The notes under the pieces were generated by a model. It did no database searches. It was not told where the DNA came from and saw only the letters and a program-made list of their open reading frames with translations. From Galdieria sulphuraria (Eukaryota > Rhodophyta > Bangiophyceae > Galdieriales > Galdieriaceae), in contig NW_005178409.1 of the NCBI RefSeq assembly GCF_000341285.1, positions 1-57,353 on the forward strand: 57,353 nucleotides of DNA, in the 5' to 3' direction. The position numbers and the translations under genes are program-made. Below are positions 54,130 through 57,353 of the stretch, in pieces. Position 1 is the stretch's first letter; the number at the start of each line of letters is the position of its first letter.

Positions 54130-57006
54130 ATGAAACAAAGAGAAAGATGGAGAAGTGGTTCCCCAGTTACAAAGAATAGCACTTTGGATAGAAGAGTCTC
54201 TAGTAAAGGTGCCAGCGACCAAAAAAGAAGACTGTCAAACTCCTCATACAGCACTAGTCGCGCCGACTTATCATATCCCTGGTTTAGCGTTGCTACATTT
54301 TCGTTATTTGCTTTTCTAGTATATTCCTTGGGATACTGGGGTTGGTCTCATGAACCTGCCATTGTGAAAGCTACTAGCCCAAATAGCGAATTTTCAGCTG
54401 AACGTGCTTTTGCCACCGTTCAAGTGCTTGCAGACGAAATTGGATTCAGAGTAGTAGGTACAAAAGGACTAGAAAGTGCCCAAGAGTATACTTTACAGCA
54501 ACTAGAACTTTTATCTAGAGAAGCAAGGCGTAGAGGTTTTTCTCTTGAAGTGGAAGTACAGAAAGTTAGTGGCAACTATGATGTTAAACTGCCTGCTCTT
54601 GGAGAAGTCACTATTTCAACGTCATATACAAATATCAAAAATATAGTGGCACGATTATCCGGCCCTGCTTGCGAACGTTGGATAGATAACCATTCTTGTT
54701 CTATGACAGATAACAACTTTCTAGCAGAAAATGCGAACTGTACTCAACCTCTATCTTTACTGGTCAACAGCCACTTGGATTCTGCTGTAGGGTCTCCTGG
54801 AGCCTCAGATGCTGCTGCACCTTGTGGTGTTATTTTGGAACTGATAAACAATCTGATTCATATGCAGCCAGCTCATTTACGTCGTCCGATTGTGTTTCTT
54901 TTGAATGGTGCGGAAGAAACACTTCTTGATGGAGCACATGGATTTTTAACGAAACATAGATGGAGTCGAAATGTAGGAGCCTTGGTCAATCTTGAGAGTA
55001 GCGGTTCTGGAGGCTTAGAGTTGTTGTTTCGATGTGGTCCGCGGAATGCTTGGCTTGCAAAGGCATATGCAAAAAGTGTCAAGTACCCTCACGCTTCTGC
55101 TGTGGCTCAAGATATTTTTGAACGTGAACTGGTTCCTGCAGAAACAGATTTTCGTGTATTTTGGGAACTGGGTGGAATTCCTGGAGTAGACTTGGCCAAT
55201 TACGTGAATGGACAGGTAAATAATGATAAGTGATTATATCAAAATAGTTATAACAATGGCTCGTAGACTTATCACACCAGTAGAGATGCTGTGGATAGAG
55301 TTACTTCAGGCTTTCTTCAACATATGGGTTCCAATGCTTTGGAGATAATAAAGGAACTGGTTGGACCCCACGATGCTTTGGGAAAGTCTAAGACTTCAGA
55401 TTCTTATCTTTGGAATAAGGTATGATAAGGCTTTTGCATTTTATTTTTATAGGAAACTTATGTATATTGTTATGGTTGACGACAGAGAGCCATGTATTAT
55501 GATTTTCTAGGCTTAACCACATTTTTCTATCTTTATGATTATGCAAAAATATTTCATTATTCATTGTCCATTTTGGCGTTATTTTATGTTATCTATATTC
55601 TTCCTAGGCGAGGATGTTCACTAGGTCTGGTCTTTAGAGCATTCTGCAGTCTTCTTTTAGGTCTTGTTGCTTCTGTTTGTGTAGCAATATTGGTCGGATT
55701 GTTTTTACATTTTATATGGAGGAAGCCATTGATGTGGTACTCTGAAAAGAGTTTAGTGTTTCCACTGTTTTGTGCTTCTGCTGCCTTTGTATTTTTGACT
55801 GGCTTTGAACTATTTTTATCTCGACGTTATCAATGGAACATTACACCCGTACGTTATAAAGCAAATAGATGGTATTGGCTTATTCCAAAGGTGAATGATT
55901 TTGCAACCTTTACTGCTGAAATTATTTTGGGAAGCTTTATTCTATTTCAAATGACCGTCCTAATAGTGACTACTTATTTTGAACTCGGGTTTTCCTTTAT
56001 GCCATTTTGGAATCTGGTTTTTGCAGTCGTTGTGGGTGTGATGGGTTTAGATGAAGAGAGCTCTTGGTTATTTCGCTGTTGTCTTCTTGTTATTCCATGC
56101 GGTATATTTAGTTTCCCTAATTCTTTAATAGGTTTATCTGCATTTATGCCGATTATGGGACGTTCAGGTCCTTGGTTACTTACAGATGTTATTATTGGAG
56201 CCATGTCTAGTTCTTTCTTTATTCTTGTTAGTCTTCCTGTTGTGGTATTTCTGACCAAATATCGCAATGCATATCGAATGTTTCGTTTTATAATGCTGGT
56301 GACCTTTCTTATCGGTATTTTAAGAGTTGCTTTGATGTCACATCCTTATTGTGGAGACTCGGCTCCCAAACGTATAGTTATTCAACATCTAGTGACTTGT
56401 GATTCCAATGAAAAGTCCTCTGGAATTTTCATGTCTGCTGTAGATATTCGTGACTTGAAGACTGAAAAGAATTTGCTTCATCGAGTGTTGTCTTCAACAG
56501 ATATTCCTCCTCTAGCATCTCATTTTCATTGGGGTCTATTAGAAAGTGGACCTTGGGAGAATCTTCAACCCATCTCCTGGTTCTTTTCAGGGTATGAAAT
56601 AAGTAGACCAGTAGCATCACATAGTATACCCTGTCCTCAACTTGAGATTGTACGTAAAGTACCTCTTGCCAATGGTACTGGAAACTTGGTAGAATTGTTG
56701 GCTTCATTTCCTTCGAGTCACTGGGGAAGTCTTCGATTGAATGCGTCACTCGTTTCCTGGTCACTTTCAGAATCTGTTCCAAAGCCTTTTTCTGATGGCA
56801 CTCGATTTCTTCGGCACATTGGAAGTTATGAAGAAACCTCATTTCGTATTGTATTGAATACGAGTACGAATGAGCCTTTTGCAGTTGATATGACGTCCAC
56901 CTATTTTGGTGCGTCACCCGAAACATTGGATATCATTCAGCGTCTACCTGATTGGACAGACGCTGTTACATTTCAAACGAGTGGAATAAGTTTTTTAATA
57001 GGTTAG
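54130..57006 (+). CDS. ERMP1: ERMP1-type M28 membrane metallopeptidase
   Basis: ER membrane zinc aminopeptidase-like protein of the M28 family. Exons 54130-55215, 55267-55419 and 55486-57006, giving 919 residues (human ERMP1 904). A cytosolic N-terminus and one span (near LGYWGWSHEP) precede the lumenal peptidase domain with NSHLDSAVGSPGASDAAA (His and bridging Asp), NGAEETLLDGAHG (catalytic Glu pair), VPAETDFRVFWE (Asp) and TYHTSRD (His): all five zinc ligands and the catalytic Glu are kept. Several spans follow. The acceptor at 55484-55485 (GACGACAG) is chosen because a nearer AG leads into a TGA. The next gene is a paralogue. Confidence 0.92.
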
Positions 57007-57133
57007 AGTTTGTAGATATATTCTGAATGTTTTGCATTTGCAAGAATAGTCGCCTGTCTCATGAACCCCACATTTGCTAAAGAAGGGAATGTGGTGATGA
57101 TTGTTGACTTGGAGAATAAAATAGGAATCTCAA

Positions 57134-57353
57134 ATGAAAGCCTTTGAAGCCGGACTTAAGAAACGTTCAACTGAGAAGTCAACGTCTGAGTGGAAAGAAC
57201 CAAAGGACTCAAGTCGTCGAACCAATAGAGAGTTGACACAGTGGAGTGGAACAAAGCAGTGGTTTCACGTTAGTTTCATATTATTAATTAGTTCTTTTCT
57301 GGTATGGTTGAGTTATTGGGGTTGGAGTCATGAGCCTCGCGTCGTACCAGATA
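57134..57353 (+). CDS. Second ERMP1-like gene, N-terminus only
   Basis: ATG 57134 opens a frame to the window edge. After about 45 basic residues comes a membrane span and YWGWSHEP, the same block found at the start of the preceding ERMP1-like protein. This marks a tandem duplicate 127 bp downstream of it. Peptidase residues lie outside the window. Confidence 0.8.
   Translation, partial: MKAFEAGLKKRSTEKSTSEWKEPKDSSRRTNRELTQWSGTKQWFHVSFILLISSFLVWLSYWGWSHEPRVVPD

Noticed and set aside
55441-55485. In-frame TGA in the ERMP1-like gene
   Set aside because: It disappears when the acceptor at 55484-55485 is used, which also restores family sequence.

Overview
The window reads as nuclear DNA of a compact-genome unicellular red alga, most like Galdieria (Cyanidiophyceae). 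The grounds are the AT-leaning composition, many short GT-AG introns (mostly about 47-66 nt), very short intergenic gaps, a cyanobacterial-type plastid LepA and other proteins with organelle-type leaders, alongside purely eukaryotic genes (TAF2, CHD1, PA200, NDC80, ORC2, CK2, MARCH6/Doa10, eIF3g, histones). Species assignment is inference; no organism label was given.

Layout. 1-5 kb: 3' end of TAF2, a tiny ATP6AP2-like membrane protein, a six-exon mitochondrial-type acyl-CoA dehydrogenase and an unrecognised gene. 5-12 kb: plastid LepA meeting USB1 tail to tail with overlapping stops, a two-RRM protein recovered from six exons, and an ABC1-family kinase. 12-20.5 kb: PIN-PhoH ATPase, an HhH protein, a PP2C phosphatase, an unknown spliced gene, then a methyltransferase and an FSH1/OVCA2-type hydrolase in near-overlapping tandem. 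20.9-27.3 kb: CHD1 remodeller and a TBC RabGAP separated by a 20-N assembly gap. 27.4-29.3 kb: QCR9 and tRNA-guanine transglycosylase, head to head. 29.5-31.5 kb: histones H3, H4 and H2B with shared promoter elements and 3' stem-loops. 32-34 kb: eIF3g and ADF/cofilin. 34.5-35.7 kb: an ornithine decarboxylase antizyme gene with a putative +1 frameshift stop (TTT TGA C), followed by a candidate structured RNA ending in T6. 35.8-42 kb: 18-exon PA200 proteasome activator. 42-48 kb: SURF4, MARCH6/Doa10 and NDC80. 48-50.8 kb: the largest gene-poor, AT-rich stretch. 50.8-57.3 kb: CK2 alpha, ORC2, an ERMP1-type M28 metallopeptidase and the start of a second copy.

Functional themes. Several genes belong to cell-cycle or chromatin biology (histones, ORC2, NDC80, CHD1, CK2), and E2F-like GGCGGG or TTTTGGCGC sites lie upstream of the histones, NDC80 and ORC2. 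Antizyme lies directly upstream of PA200, so two proteasome-linked genes are neighbours. The most notable finding is the antizyme gene: three exons, a short ORF1 that stops at TGA, and an antizyme domain in the +1 frame.

Most exon boundaries below were worked out by hand from GT/AG sites, reading frame and family conservation; no alignment or transcript data were available.
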